Source: Alphaproteobacteria bacterium (GTDB lineage: Bacteria; Pseudomonadota; Alphaproteobacteria; Rs-D84). From it: a stretch of DNA of 15,824 bases. Made by a program: the position numbers and the translations under genes. The notes under the pieces were generated by a model. The model had not been told where the DNA came from and searched no databases. It saw only the letters and a program-made list of their open reading frames with translations. Shown in pieces: positions 1 through 7,744 of this stretch (its first letter is position 1; every line of letters begins with the position of its first letter). The stretch is from positions 1 through 15,824 of the forward strand of contig JAGCET010000002.1 of the NCBI GenBank assembly GCA_017650505.1, given 5' to 3'.

Positions 1-481
1 CAATATAACTAACATTTCTCAAATCGTGTTTACCTGTTAAACCCGTAGAATTTCCAAGGTCAATAAATCGGGCATTTGGATTAAATTGAATTTTGGCATC
101 GGATGTAAAAGCCGCATCTGTAAAACGAATTTCTTCGACTGTACGTAAATCCCACGACCCACTAATAAGGCAATCTGCACACACTTGCCTAACTTTTTCA
201 AATTTCAAATCTTTAAATTCTATACCACCAAGTGTGCAACACGTCACAGAATCAATATTTTGAAATGTTAAATCTATTTCGGATGACATATCAAAGATTC
301 CAATTTGGGCAAGGGATATATAGAAATTAATCCATTCCATACTAAACTCTAAACCGTTCTTAAAACGTTCGGCAAACCGAGATTCAGAAATCATTTCTGG
401 GGTAATAATACATTGTGATTTTTTCCGTCCTAAAACAGTCACTATCACGGCTGGTTTGCCTTCTTTTTTGCTTTGTTCCAT
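1..481 (-). CDS. Hypothetical protein, partial (3' end beyond the left edge)
   Basis: The frame is open from an ATG at 481 to the window edge, giving 160 residues without a stop. I do not recognise the family. The first 20 residues are lysine-rich and then turn hydrophobic (PAVIVTVLG). From about residue 80 on, short strand-like segments alternate with Cys, Leu and Phe (IEFKDLKFEKV, DLRTVEEIRF), which loosely recalls a beta-solenoid or leucine-rich-repeat protein; that is inference. The start is supported by AGAGG five bases upstream and by a promoter between this gene and the end of parC, so it is transcribed separately. It looks more AT-rich than the neighbouring parC, which could mean an accessory gene. 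Confidence 0.72.
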   Translation of the reverse strand, partial: MEQSKKEGKPAVIVTVLGRKKSQCIITPEMISESRFAERFKNGLEFSMEWINFYISLAQIGIFDMSSEIDLTFQNIDSVTCCTLGGIEFKDLKFEKVRQVCADCLISGSWDLRTVEEIRFTDAAFTSDAKIQFNPNARFIDLGNSTGLTGKHDLRNVSYI

Positions 482-499
482 TATAACCTCTTTGGAAGA

Positions 500-527
500 A
501 TTTTATACAACAATAGCAAAATGTCAA
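500..527 (-). promoter_or_regulatory. Sigma-70-type promoter of the left-edge gene
   Basis: On the minus strand TTGACA (522-527) and TAAAAT (500-505) are separated by 16 bases. The -35 box begins only ten bases after the parC stop codon, and the start codon of the left-edge gene follows at 481 with AGAGG between. Confidence 0.6.
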
Positions 528-536
528 GCATTTTGG

Positions 537-2768
537 CTATCGACCAAAGCGGCCACTTCGTGGGAATCCAACGGGGATGGTGCGGCCCTGGGTTGCACGT
601 TTGCCAACCCATGGTCGCCAATCGTCCAATTTCGTTGTGCCGCGACCCGTGGTCCAACCAAAACCGTCCGCCGCGTTAAAGAACATTACATCCAACACAT
701 ACGTCCGTTCGGCATTGTATTTTTGCAAAATTACGCCCTTACCCCGAATCATTTCGGGAATTTCCGACGTTGCGAATATCAAAACTTTGTCATTTGAACC
801 GGACATCGCGATCGTATCGCCGGCAACAGGCACACAGAATGCCGACGGATTTTTATCATCAACATTCATAACCTGTTTTCCGGTACGCGTTTGTGCAACG
901 CAATTTTCGCCTGCCACAATAAACCCATTTCCATGGCGCGACACAACCAAGTATTTTGCAGATGTGTCCAACACAAATGCGCGCACAATACTTTCGTCGG
1001 CCCCAATGTCCGCCATCATACGCACAGATTCACCAAATCCGCGTGCCGACGGCAAATCGTTCGCAGCCAAAGTAAACATACGCCCCGATGAACCAAACAG
1101 ATTTATTTTGTCGGTGGACATCGCATGGAAAGCAAACTGTAATTCATCGCCCTCTTTGAATTTTAGATCAAGGTTATTCAAATCCATATGGCCACGCGCC
1201 GCGCGAATCCACCCCATTGTGGACAATATTATTGTCAATGGTTCCTTTTCAATAAATTCTTCGGCATTCACAACCACGTCTTCGGTGGCGGGCGCCCACG
1301 TTGTGCGTCGCCGCCCCAGTGCGGTCTTTTTATCAAATTGCCGTTTAATATCGGCGAACCATGCCTTGATTTGTGCGTTTTGGATTTCCGTGCTGTCCAA
1401 TAATGCAAGCAATTGTTCACGTTCCGTGCGCAAATTTTTGTCTTCGCGCCGTATTTCCATTTCTTCCAGTTTACGCAATGCGCGCAGGCGCGTATTCAAG
1501 ATGGATTCAACCTGAACCTCGGTCAAACTAAATTCCGCCATCAAAACAGCCTTAGGTTCGTCTTCGGTACGGATGATTTCAATAACGCGGTCCAGATTCA
1601 GGTACACTATCAGCAAACCGCCCAATATTTCCAAACGTTTGTCGATATTCCCAAGTCGCCATTTCGTACGGCGCAACAAGACATTCTTTTGATGCGCGAT
1701 AAATTCCAACAATACGTCACGAATTCCCATAACACGTGGTGCACCATTGGAATCGATAACATTGAAATTCATATTGAATTTATATTCTGCATCCGTCATC
1801 GCAAACAAATGGGCCATCATTTTATCCGCGGGGACATTACGACTTTTGGGTGTGATAACAATGCGCACGTCGGTTGTCGATTCATCCGATATGTCGTCAA
1901 TCAGTGGTAATTTCATGGCATCTATCATTTCGCCAATCTGTTCCACCAATTTAGATTTTATAATTCCATACGGGATTTCGGTAATTATAACCTGGTACCC
2001 GCCGCGTTCCAATTCTTCGATTTCATAGCGTGCACGAATGCGAAATGCACCACGACCCGTTTCATAGTTCTTAACAATCGTGTCAAAATCGTCAATCATC
2101 ACGCCGCCCGTCGGAAAATCCGGGCCAATCATCTTCTTCATAATTTGGGCGGTTGTGGATTCTGGTTTGTCAACCATAAGGGTCAGTGCATCACAAACCT
2201 CGGCCACATTATGGGTTGGAATATTTGTTGCCATACCAACGGCAATGCCCATGCCACCGTTCGCAAGCAGGTTCGGAAACGCACCCGGCATAACCATAGG
2301 TTCGGTTGTTGTGCCATCAAAATTCGGCATCATATCGACACTGTCTTCGTCAATGCCGTCCATAATCAGCATTGCCGCCTCGGTCATTTTGGATTCGGTA
2401 TAACGGTATGCCGCCTGGGGGTCGCCGTCAATGTTTCCGAAATTACCCTGGCCATCAATCAATGGATAGCGAACGGAAAAATCCTGGGCGAGTCTAACCA
2501 TCGCATCATAAACCGACGAATCACCGTGCGGATGATAGTGCCCCAAAACGTCACCAACAACCGTCGCACATTTGCGAAACGCGGCCGCCGGCGATAATTT
2601 TTGCCGCAACATAGAATATAAAATACGGCGGTGGACGGGTTTAAGGCCGTCACGCACATCGGGCAAAGCGCGCGACACAATCGTACTGACCGCGTACGAC
2701 AAATACCGCGTAGACAGGGCGTCCGCCAATTGTTGTGAATCTATTCTTTCGACGATTTCTTTACTCAT
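537..2768 (-). CDS. parC: DNA topoisomerase IV subunit A
   Basis: This type IIA topoisomerase subunit cuts and rejoins double-stranded DNA and, with ParE, separates linked daughter chromosomes. The N-terminal breakage-reunion domain carries the AAYRYTE motif with the catalytic tyrosine at residue 123 (counted from [10 protein letters not shown]) and the [12 protein letters not shown] stretch at 79-90. The two positions that usually mutate in quinolone resistance are the ordinary Ser84 and Asp88. A shortened beta-pinwheel C-terminus ([16 protein letters not shown]) without a canonical GyrA box (QRRGGKG), and a length of 743 residues, favour ParC over GyrA. The frame extends to a TTG at 2807, but the ATG at 2768 fits the family N-terminus better. 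Neither start has a clear Shine-Dalgarno. It lies 54 bases after zapA in the same direction, probably in one operon. parE is not in the window. Confidence 0.93.
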   Translation of the reverse strand: MSKEIVERIDSQQLADALSTRYLSYAVSTIVSRALPDVRDGLKPVHRRILYSMLRQKLSPAAAFRKCATVVGDVLGHYHPHGDSSVYDAMVRLAQDFSVRYPLIDGQGNFGNIDGDPQAAYRYTESKMTEAAMLIMDGIDEDSVDMMPNFDGTTTEPMVMPGAFPNLLANGGMGIAVGMATNIPTHNVAEVCDALTLMVDKPESTTAQIMKKMIGPDFPTGGVMIDDFDTIVKNYETGRGAFRIRARYEIEELERGGYQVIITEIPYGIIKSKLVEQIGEMIDAMKLPLIDDISDESTTDVRIVITPKSRNVPADKMMAHLFAMTDAEYKFNMNFNVIDSNGAPRVMGIRDVLLEFIAHQKNVLLRRTKWRLGNIDKRLEILGGLLIVYLNLDRVIEIIRTEDEPKAVLMAEFSLTEVQVESILNTRLRALRKLEEMEIRREDKNLRTEREQLLALLDSTEIQNAQIKAWFADIKRQFDKKTALGRRRTTWAPATEDVVVNAEEFIEKEPLTIILSTMGWIRAARGHMDLNNLDLKFKEGDELQFAFHAMSTDKINLFGSSGRMFTLAANDLPSARGFGESVRMMADIGADESIVRAFVLDTSAKYLVVSRHGNGFIVAGENCVAQTRTGKQVMNVDDKNPSAFCVPVAGDTIAMSGSNDKVLIFATSEIPEMIRGKGVILQKYNAERTYVLDVMFFNAADGFGWTTGRGTTKLDDWRPWVGKRATQGRTIPVGFPRSGRFGR

Positions 2769-2822
2769 AACGACATGAAACATAGAACATTTAGAAAAAA
2801 ATAACAACCAAAAAAACGCAGA

Positions 2823-3101
2823 TTATTGCATAATTTTATTCTTTATTTCGCGGATACGGGCCAAAATTTCATGCAGGTCGGCATCTGATACGGTCGGGGT
2901 CGGCCGATTTCGCACTTCGTCCGCCAAAACAATGCACAATGTCGCAAGAAGTGAACTTTCCGGTAATGGGCCGATTTTGTCCAAAATTTGACGCGCACGG
3001 GCATCCACCATTTGGCCAAGTTCAATCAGGCGCGCCTCTTGACCGTCTTCACAGCCCATAGGGTAATTTTTATTCACAATAGGTATCGACACAACACTCA
3101 T
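2823..3101 (-). CDS. zapA: Cell division protein ZapA
   Basis: ZapA binds FtsZ and cross-links filaments in the Z-ring at midcell. The 92-residue product has the family layout: an N-terminal strand with the NKxY signature (VNKNYPMGCEDGQE), the L-xx-LGQMVDARARQI stretch that starts the helical part, and a C-terminal helix (ADLHEILARIREIKNKI) suited to coiled-coil tetramer formation. The start ATG overlaps the stop of the upstream coiled-coil gene as ATGA, indicating translational coupling. Pairing of zapA with a small coiled-coil gene is common in alphaproteobacteria; having parC directly downstream is less so. Confidence 0.88.
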   Translation of the reverse strand: MSVVSIPIVNKNYPMGCEDGQEARLIELGQMVDARARQILDKIGPLPESSLLATLCIVLADEVRNRPTPTVSDADLHEILARIREIKNKIMQ

Positions 3102-3307
3102 TTCAAATTCTTTAATATTCCAATAGATTTATCAATCAAATCGGCCGCCTGGGCATTTTTTTCACGCAGATTGCGTACCTGTTTGGTTAAAATGGCAACC
3201 TCAAGGTCGGTTTGTTTGTCTGCATTGACCGCGGCGGCCCGCAAACGCGCCACGCCCTCCTCTACTTTTGCCAATTCTGAAAAGATTTGATCCTTGATAT
3301 CCGACAT
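3098..3307 (-). CDS. Small coiled-coil protein upstream of ZapA
   Basis: A 69-residue protein that is nearly all predicted helix, rich in Ala, Glu, Lys and Leu, with heptad-like spacing (IFSELAKVEEGVARLRAAAV, then LTKQVRNLREKNAQAADLID). No enzymatic motif is visible. By position and shape it resembles the short coiled-coil proteins encoded next to ZapA in many alphaproteobacteria and, functionally, could be ZapB-like or a ZapA partner; this is inference from context. Its stop overlaps the zapA start. No ribosome binding site precedes the ATG: a good -10 box ends only six bases upstream, so translation may begin at the mRNA 5' end. Confidence 0.75.
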   Translation of the reverse strand: MSDIKDQIFSELAKVEEGVARLRAAAVNADKQTDLEVAILTKQVRNLREKNAQAADLIDKSIGILKNLK

Positions 3308-3313
3308 ATTGCC

Positions 3314-3342
3314 ATTTTAAGACATTTTTTATATGCGTTCAA
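3314..3342 (-). promoter_or_regulatory. Promoter of the coiled-coil/zapA/parC operon, possibly leaderless
   Basis: On the minus strand TTGAAC (3337-3342) and TAAAAT (3314-3319) are exactly 17 bases apart. Only GGCAAT separates the -10 box from the ATG at 3307, so a normal start site would fall at or within a base or two of the start codon. Confidence 0.6.
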
Positions 3343-3352
3343 CCCTAAAATG

Positions 3353-3361
3353 TGATATAAT
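3353..3361 (+). promoter_or_regulatory. Extended -10 promoter of the acidic-protein gene
   Basis: TGATATAAT at 3353-3361 is a full TGnTATAAT extended -10 element. No good -35 hexamer lies 16-18 bases upstream, as is usual for extended -10 promoters. The start codon follows at 3397. Confidence 0.5.
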
Positions 3362-3396
3362 CGTTCCGGAATAATTGTTGGCCAAGGACAGGGAAG

Positions 3397-4224
3397 ATGA
3401 AAAAAAAGATTGTATATATTTCTGGGGCAGATGTTTTTGATGTAAACGAAGTACGTGCCGCGTTTGACGAGGTTCGAAATACATTAAACCTTGGTGCGGA
3501 TACGGTTTTGTTTGGGGTACCGGTCGATGCAGCAACCGAATCGGTCGATGAATCAAATCTTGTTGATTGTACGGCAAATCCGGTCGCCGTGGCCGACAAT
3601 ACAGATTCTGAACCCGATGAAAGCATAAAAATTGCGCGAAATGCCGCACCAGATACGCCATTTGTCCCGATTTTGTCTGTGTTGGGCGGTGGTGCGGACG
3701 AAATATCGTTGAATGCGGTTGCGCCAGAATCTGATAATCTGGCCGAAGATGCATCGGATGATACAGTTTCCGAAGCACATTCTGACATTGAAAACGACGA
3801 TATTATCGAATCTGATTCTGAAATCACAGAAATGTTGGATGATGATCTGCCCGATGACCCGTCAGAAAAGACATTGGAAGAATTGTTGGAAACCATGGCG
3901 CCACTGCGCGAAGATATACAACAAGAACAATCGGTTGTCGATGAACAGAAAAATGATGTTATTTCGGGGGAAGAAGTTGACGCCACATTGGAAAATTTGG
4001 CAAGTGAATTTGCAAATACTCAGGTTAATGTACCAACGTCCAAGAAGGGTTCTGAACGTGGCAGAATCGGAAAGTTAAAGAACATCTTGCCATTGCCGTT
4101 CAAGAAAGCAAAACGTGATGATTCGGGCATTATGGGTGATTTGTTCGGATGGGCCGGTATCGCCGCGAACGATGAAGATTTCACAATTCCGGGCTTTTTC
4201 ACAAATGCGGTCGGAAGAAAATAA
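3397..4224 (+). CDS. Highly acidic protein of unknown function
   Basis: I do not recognise this 275-residue protein. It has three visible parts. Residues 1-45 look folded (KKKIVYISGADVFDV, then a helix and DTVLFGVPVD). Residues 46-210 are dominated by Asp, Glu and Ser (for example DIENDDIIESDSEITEMLDDD) and are probably disordered. The C-terminus is first strongly basic (about 216-240, KKGSERGRIGKLKNILPLPF) and then hydrophobic/aromatic (IMGDLFGWAGIAA, FTIPGFF). There is no signal peptide or membrane segment. The start follows AAGGACAGGGAAG. The next gene begins 12 bases after its stop, so the two are probably co-transcribed. An acidic linker between two ordered ends suggests an adaptor or scaffold, which is inference only. 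Confidence 0.8.
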   Translation: MKKKIVYISGADVFDVNEVRAAFDEVRNTLNLGADTVLFGVPVDAATESVDESNLVDCTANPVAVADNTDSEPDESIKIARNAAPDTPFVPILSVLGGGADEISLNAVAPESDNLAEDASDDTVSEAHSDIENDDIIESDSEITEMLDDDLPDDPSEKTLEELLETMAPLREDIQQEQSVVDEQKNDVISGEEVDATLENLASEFANTQVNVPTSKKGSERGRIGKLKNILPLPFKKAKRDDSGIMGDLFGWAGIAANDEDFTIPGFFTNAVGRK

Positions 4225-4236
4225 AAGACATAAAAA

Positions 4237-4761
4237 TTGGATAATATTTATGATATTATAAGAATGCTGGAACGCGCTGGGTTGCATGTTAATGGTGCGG
4301 ATGATACATTTGTATATCTGGAAGATCCGGGATGCGTTCTGCGCAATTTCCAAGATTTTATTGAAAACGCGTGGATTGTGTTGGCCTTTATTACCGGCGG
4401 ACTGGTTATGATGTGGGGCATAACCATGATACGTGGATCCAAAAATGATATAAAAAACAGTTTCAAAACATTGGCTGTTATTTTTGGAATATTGACCGCC
4501 ACCGGCCCAATATTGAATGTTATATACGGTGGTGATTTGTTCGCAATGGGTTGTGGCGAAATTCGTGTAAATATGGACCAAGTAAATTCAATGTTATCTG
4601 CACGTGCTGGTACAAGTGCAGATGCATCAAACTATGAAGATATAAGCATATATGATTCCGGTGCGATTCAAATTCCGGATTCTGAATTACCGGTGGCCCC
4701 CGATATATCTGTGTTGGCCGATACAGATATTCAAGACCCCGATGCGCCAAATGCCGAATAG
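4237..4761 (+). CDS. Two-helix membrane protein of unknown function
   Basis: A 174-residue protein with two hydrophobic segments (about 45-66, AWIVLAFITGGLVMMWGITM; and about 78-97, TLAVIFGILTATGPILNVIY) joined by a short charged loop (RGSKNDIKNS). An acidic, Pro/Asp-rich tail follows from about 125. Cysteines occur at 33 and 106. The short double-membrane-helix layout superficially resembles VirB2/TrbC-type pilins of type IV secretion, but the tail and context do not establish that. The start is either TTG at 4237, only 12 bases after the previous stop, or ATG at 4264; neither has a clear ribosome binding site. The last 31 bases overlap the 3' end of radC on the opposite strand. Confidence 0.75.
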   Translation: MDNIYDIIRMLERAGLHVNGADDTFVYLEDPGCVLRNFQDFIENAWIVLAFITGGLVMMWGITMIRGSKNDIKNSFKTLAVIFGILTATGPILNVIYGGDLFAMGCGEIRVNMDQVNSMLSARAGTSADASNYEDISIYDSGAIQIPDSELPVAPDISVLADTDIQDPDAPNAE

Positions 4762-5444
4762 TCAAGTATGTGTAAATTTTTCATAGAATACAAAATTCCA
4801 CCTGACACCAAATAATGATCAACGAAACCAATGCCGACCGTGTTCAGTTGAGATATAAAAACCTTTGTTATATCGACGTCTTGGGTTGAAAAAGAAACAT
4901 TTTTGCATGGATGATTATGCAACAGCGCGATGTTTTTTGTTCCGATTTCAAACGCATGTTTTATAACTTCGCGTGCATACAGTGGCGTTTCATCAAGTGT
5001 ACCAACACAATGCAATTGGTCTTCTAATAATCGACCATCTGAATCCAGATGAATAATATGCATTTCTTCGACGTTTTTACCACCAATTTCTAATTTGCAA
5101 TAATTTTCAAATTGCGCCATATTATGGAAAATAGGCTGTTGTTGAAGTTCGTCACGATAACCGTCCAAGATTATTTGCTGAACAGTTTTTATAAATATTG
5201 CGGTATTACGCCCCATTCCCGGAACTTCACATAATTTTTCAATCGATGCAGATAATATTGGAAACATTCCGCCAAATTTTTGATACAATCTGCGTGATAA
5301 TGGGCGAACATCACGACGCGGTATTGCATAACTTAACAATAATTCCAAAACTTCGTACTTCGCCAATTTTCCATCCAAAAATTTCTGACGTAATCTTTCG
5401 CGATGTCCGGCGGTCAAAGATGAATCAACAGATTCTTTGAGCAT
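4731..5444 (-). CDS. radC: RadC-family JAMM/MPN+ protein
   Basis: 237 residues. The N-terminal helix-hairpin-helix region (LCEVPGMGRNTA, about 71-82) is followed by the RadC JAB/MPN+ domain. The zinc-binding JAMM signature HxHx7SxxD is intact: His176, His178, Ser186 and Asp189 within HNHPCKNVSFSTQD. The true role of RadC proteins is unsettled; the old link to DNA repair is weak, and related proteins occur with mobile elements. The start ATG at 5444 lies one base after the map stop (TGAAATG), so translation is probably coupled. The C-terminus overlaps the convergent membrane-protein gene by 31 bases, and no terminator is visible there. Confidence 0.9.
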   Translation of the reverse strand: MLKESVDSSLTAGHRERLRQKFLDGKLAKYEVLELLLSYAIPRRDVRPLSRRLYQKFGGMFPILSASIEKLCEVPGMGRNTAIFIKTVQQIILDGYRDELQQQPIFHNMAQFENYCKLEIGGKNVEEMHIIHLDSDGRLLEDQLHCVGTLDETPLYAREVIKHAFEIGTKNIALLHNHPCKNVSFSTQDVDITKVFISQLNTVGIGFVDHYLVSGGILYSMKNLHILDYSAFGASGS

Positions 5445-5445
5445 T

Positions 5446-6207
5446 TCATATCATCTTTTCTGTGAAGATTATGACACCATCTTCGGTGATTCCCAATGTG
5501 TGTTCCCATTGCGCCGACAGCCCACCATCAACGGTTCTTGCGGTCCAACCATCGTCATCTATCTTGCATTCGGGCCGGCCGGTATTTATCATCGGTTCAA
5601 TGGTAAATACCAAACCCGGCACCATCTTGACACGGTCCCACATTTTATCATAGAAATGAAAAATCTGCGGATCATCGTGCATAACCTTGCCAATTCCATG
5701 TCCGACAAAATCGCGTGATATTGAAAAGCCATGTGGTTTCACAACCGCTTCAATTGTTTTACCAATTTCCGACAACGGTACGCCCGGCGCACACACCGCA
5801 ATTGCGGCGTTCAGTGCGTCTTGACACGTTTGCACCAATTCACGTGCGCGTGGTGATACATTTCCAATCATAAACATACGTGAAGAATCGCCATGAAAAC
5901 CCTTGTATTCTGCGGTCAAATCAACATTTACAATATCGCCATCTTTTAATATAACATCATCACTTGGGATACCATGTACAATAACATCGTTAACCGACGT
6001 GCAAATACTTTTTGGATAACCTTGGTACCCAAGGTCCGAAGAACGCGCACCATTTTTGCGCAGGAAATCTGCAACCATTCTGTCTATTTCTCCGGTCGAG
6101 ATACCGGCACGGATATACGGTGTAATATAATCAAAACAACGCGCAACTAAATCACCAACAACACGTAATCGCTTAAAATCCTTTGGCGCATATACAGAAG
6201 ACAACAT
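5446..6207 (-). CDS. map: Methionine aminopeptidase, type I
   Basis: This cytosolic metalloenzyme removes the initiator methionine from new proteins after deformylation. The 253-residue length is typical of type I. All expected active-site residues are present: His78 (NDVIVHGIP), the metal ligands Asp96 and Asp107 (VNVDLTAEYKGFHGDSS), His170 (GHGIG), Glu204 (FTIEPM) and Glu235 (SAQWEHT), at almost the same numbers as in E. coli MetAP. There is no N-terminal extension. The gene starts two bases after holA stops and ends one base before radC starts, in the middle of the lptE-holA-map-radC operon. Confidence 0.97.
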   Translation of the reverse strand: MLSSVYAPKDFKRLRVVGDLVARCFDYITPYIRAGISTGEIDRMVADFLRKNGARSSDLGYQGYPKSICTSVNDVIVHGIPSDDVILKDGDIVNVDLTAEYKGFHGDSSRMFMIGNVSPRARELVQTCQDALNAAIAVCAPGVPLSEIGKTIEAVVKPHGFSISRDFVGHGIGKVMHDDPQIFHFYDKMWDRVKMVPGLVFTIEPMINTGRPECKIDDDGWTARTVDGGLSAQWEHTLGITEDGVIIFTEKMI

Positions 6208-6209
6208 TT

Positions 6210-7199
6210 TTAATTCCTTCGTTTAATAGACATTTTATATGTTTTTAATACCAACTTTAATGCAAAATCACGCAACAAAATCTCGGCCGGCATTCCCGTG
6301 GTTCGTATCTGGGATTCTAATTCGTTAAGGCGAATTAAAACATTACTTATTTCGCCCCCGGACCATATTTTTATCGCCGCATTAAACTTATCGGCAACCT
6401 TCCAAAACAACCGCGGTAATTGCCCATCTACAACCGCAGTCAGTAAAGTTTTAAAATGTCGGTCCAACATGCGAACCAACATATTAGGTTCGGCGTTGTC
6501 ATATAATAATCGATCCAATGCAAGCATGGTTTGTTGAATATGTCCCGCCGTCAAAGAATACATAAAATCATCGGTATTTGCCGCACCGGTATCGGGCAAA
6601 CACTTTTCCACATCTTCCAAATCGACCGTCTTCTTTTCATCGACATACAATGCAATTTTACCCAAAAAACCACGGGTAATTCCACGATCACCCCCAAGGT
6701 GTGTTATCATATACATCATTGCATCGGGGGATATTTCTTTGATGCCCGCCACCGCAAATAATTCGTTCCGAATAAGGTTTTCAAGTGTCTTGGCATCATC
6801 GGTATAACACGCAACCGCCGCAATTTTATCACCGGATTCAAATAAACTGCGCAATCCACCACCCGAACGTAAATCGCCCGCCGTCACGATTACCATTGCG
6901 TCCAATCCATTATGCTCTATCAAATCCCGAATTGTTTTTGCATCAGAATCACCCGCATTCGAAATTATCACCATTTTACGTCCACCAAACATCGACGGGG
7001 TGCATGCTTCGGCAAACAAAGCATCTTGTTTATCGCGTAATTCATCAGAATCCAATGCAAAGATATTATCTTTTTCTATATTTAATATTTCCACCGATTT
7101 ATCGCACAATTCATCAACCAACCCCGCATCTGGGCCATAAATCAGTACTGCGCGCACATTTAATAAACCTTTTGTAAAATCAGATTCTTTCCATTTCAT
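6210..7199 (-). CDS. holA: DNA polymerase III delta subunit
   Basis: HolA is the clamp-loader subunit that opens the beta sliding clamp during replication. The 329-residue protein has the family layout: an N-terminal AAA+-like fold starting at AVLIYGPDAGLVDEL (about 17-31), the FALDSDEL and PSMFGGRKMVII segments (the region that contacts the clamp), and an all-helical C-terminal collar domain (LLRDFALKLVLKTYKMS near the end). Like other delta subunits it has no working Walker A motif. The start overlaps the stop of the LptE-like gene as ATGA; the lptE-holA pair is a widespread arrangement, which supports both calls. Confidence 0.92.
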   Translation of the reverse strand: MKWKESDFTKGLLNVRAVLIYGPDAGLVDELCDKSVEILNIEKDNIFALDSDELRDKQDALFAEACTPSMFGGRKMVIISNAGDSDAKTIRDLIEHNGLDAMVIVTAGDLRSGGGLRSLFESGDKIAAVACYTDDAKTLENLIRNELFAVAGIKEISPDAMMYMITHLGGDRGITRGFLGKIALYVDEKKTVDLEDVEKCLPDTGAANTDDFMYSLTAGHIQQTMLALDRLLYDNAEPNMLVRMLDRHFKTLLTAVVDGQLPRLFWKVADKFNAAIKIWSGGEISNVLIRLNELESQIRTTGMPAEILLRDFALKLVLKTYKMSIKRRN

Positions 7200-7663
7200 T
7201 TTTCATCTATATTCATATGCTTTGAAACCTGGGCTATGGTGCGGGTGCCGATTTTATTTGCCAACACATTTATAGTATTCGTAACCGCATTATTGTACGA
7301 TGCATTCGCCGCGACCAGGTACCGAACAAAAGTGTATGATTCAGATGCGGTTTCGGTTCCACTTGCAATCTTGGTACCATTATATTCCAACACGTAATCC
7401 GCGCTAAGTTGTATTTCTTGCCACGTTGCATCACCAGTGGATTCCAGTGCCTTGTACCGCGTGTTTGGATTATGCAATGTTACGACCAATTTATATGGTG
7501 CGGTTGCATCATGTGGTCCACCAAATTGAGTGTTTAGCGCATTGCGTAATTCGATTCCGTTTATGCCACTTATGACCGGCACATATATGTCAGTACTTTG
7601 ACCAGAAAACATGGGTTGAAATCCGCATGCACATAAAAACAAAAAAAACAGGCACCTTTTCAT
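7196..7663 (-). CDS. lptE: LPS-assembly lipoprotein LptE
   Basis: LptE plugs the LptD barrel that delivers lipopolysaccharide to the outer surface. This 155-residue protein starts with MKRCLFFLFLCAC, a short lipoprotein signal peptide with the acylated cysteine at 13, followed by the typical GFQPMF motif. The rest shows the expected pattern: a short helix (GIELRNALNTQF), beta strands (YKLVVTLHNPNTRYKALES, LSADYVLEYNGTKIASG) and a final helix. Similarity to LptE is through pattern and gene order, since the family is poorly conserved. It is the first gene of the operon, has a promoter at 7707-7735, and only a weak ribosome binding site. Confidence 0.85.
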   Translation of the reverse strand: MKRCLFFLFLCACGFQPMFSGQSTDIYVPVISGINGIELRNALNTQFGGPHDATAPYKLVVTLHNPNTRYKALESTGDATWQEIQLSADYVLEYNGTKIASGTETASESYTFVRYLVAANASYNNAVTNTINVLANKIGTRTIAQVSKHMNIDEK

Positions 7664-7705
7664 ATCTTACACCATATTAAAAATAAAAATGTTGCAATTC
7701 TTTCA

Positions 7706-7711
7706 TATAAT
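7706..7711 (+). promoter_or_regulatory. Possible -10 box of the cysteine-rich protein gene
   Basis: TATAAT at 7706-7711 lies about 33 bases before the ATG at 7745, with a strong AAGGGGG ribosome binding site between. No convincing -35 hexamer is visible at 16-18 bases. Confidence 0.35.
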
Positions 7712-7735
7712 ACCTAGACTTTTATTAAATCGCAA
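7707..7735 (-). promoter_or_regulatory. Promoter of the lptE-holA-map-radC operon
   Basis: On the minus strand TTGCGA (7730-7735) and TATTAT (7707-7712) are 17 bases apart. The -10 box overlaps a TATAAT (7706-7711) readable on the plus strand for the divergent gene at 7745, so both directions may compete for polymerase here. Confidence 0.5.
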
Positions 7736-7744
7736 GGGGGAAAG

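Noticed and set aside
577..1515. 312-residue plus-strand ORF
   Set aside because: It is antisense to parC, has no recognisable domain, and follows from the codon pattern of the real gene.
2769..2807. TTG start giving 13 extra residues on ParC
   Set aside because: The added residues do not fit the family N-terminus and have no ribosome binding site; the choice is still only moderately certain.
3345..3986. 213-residue minus-strand ORF rich in Ser
   Set aside because: It is antisense to the acidic protein; a Ser-rich reading is the expected complement of Asp/Glu codons.
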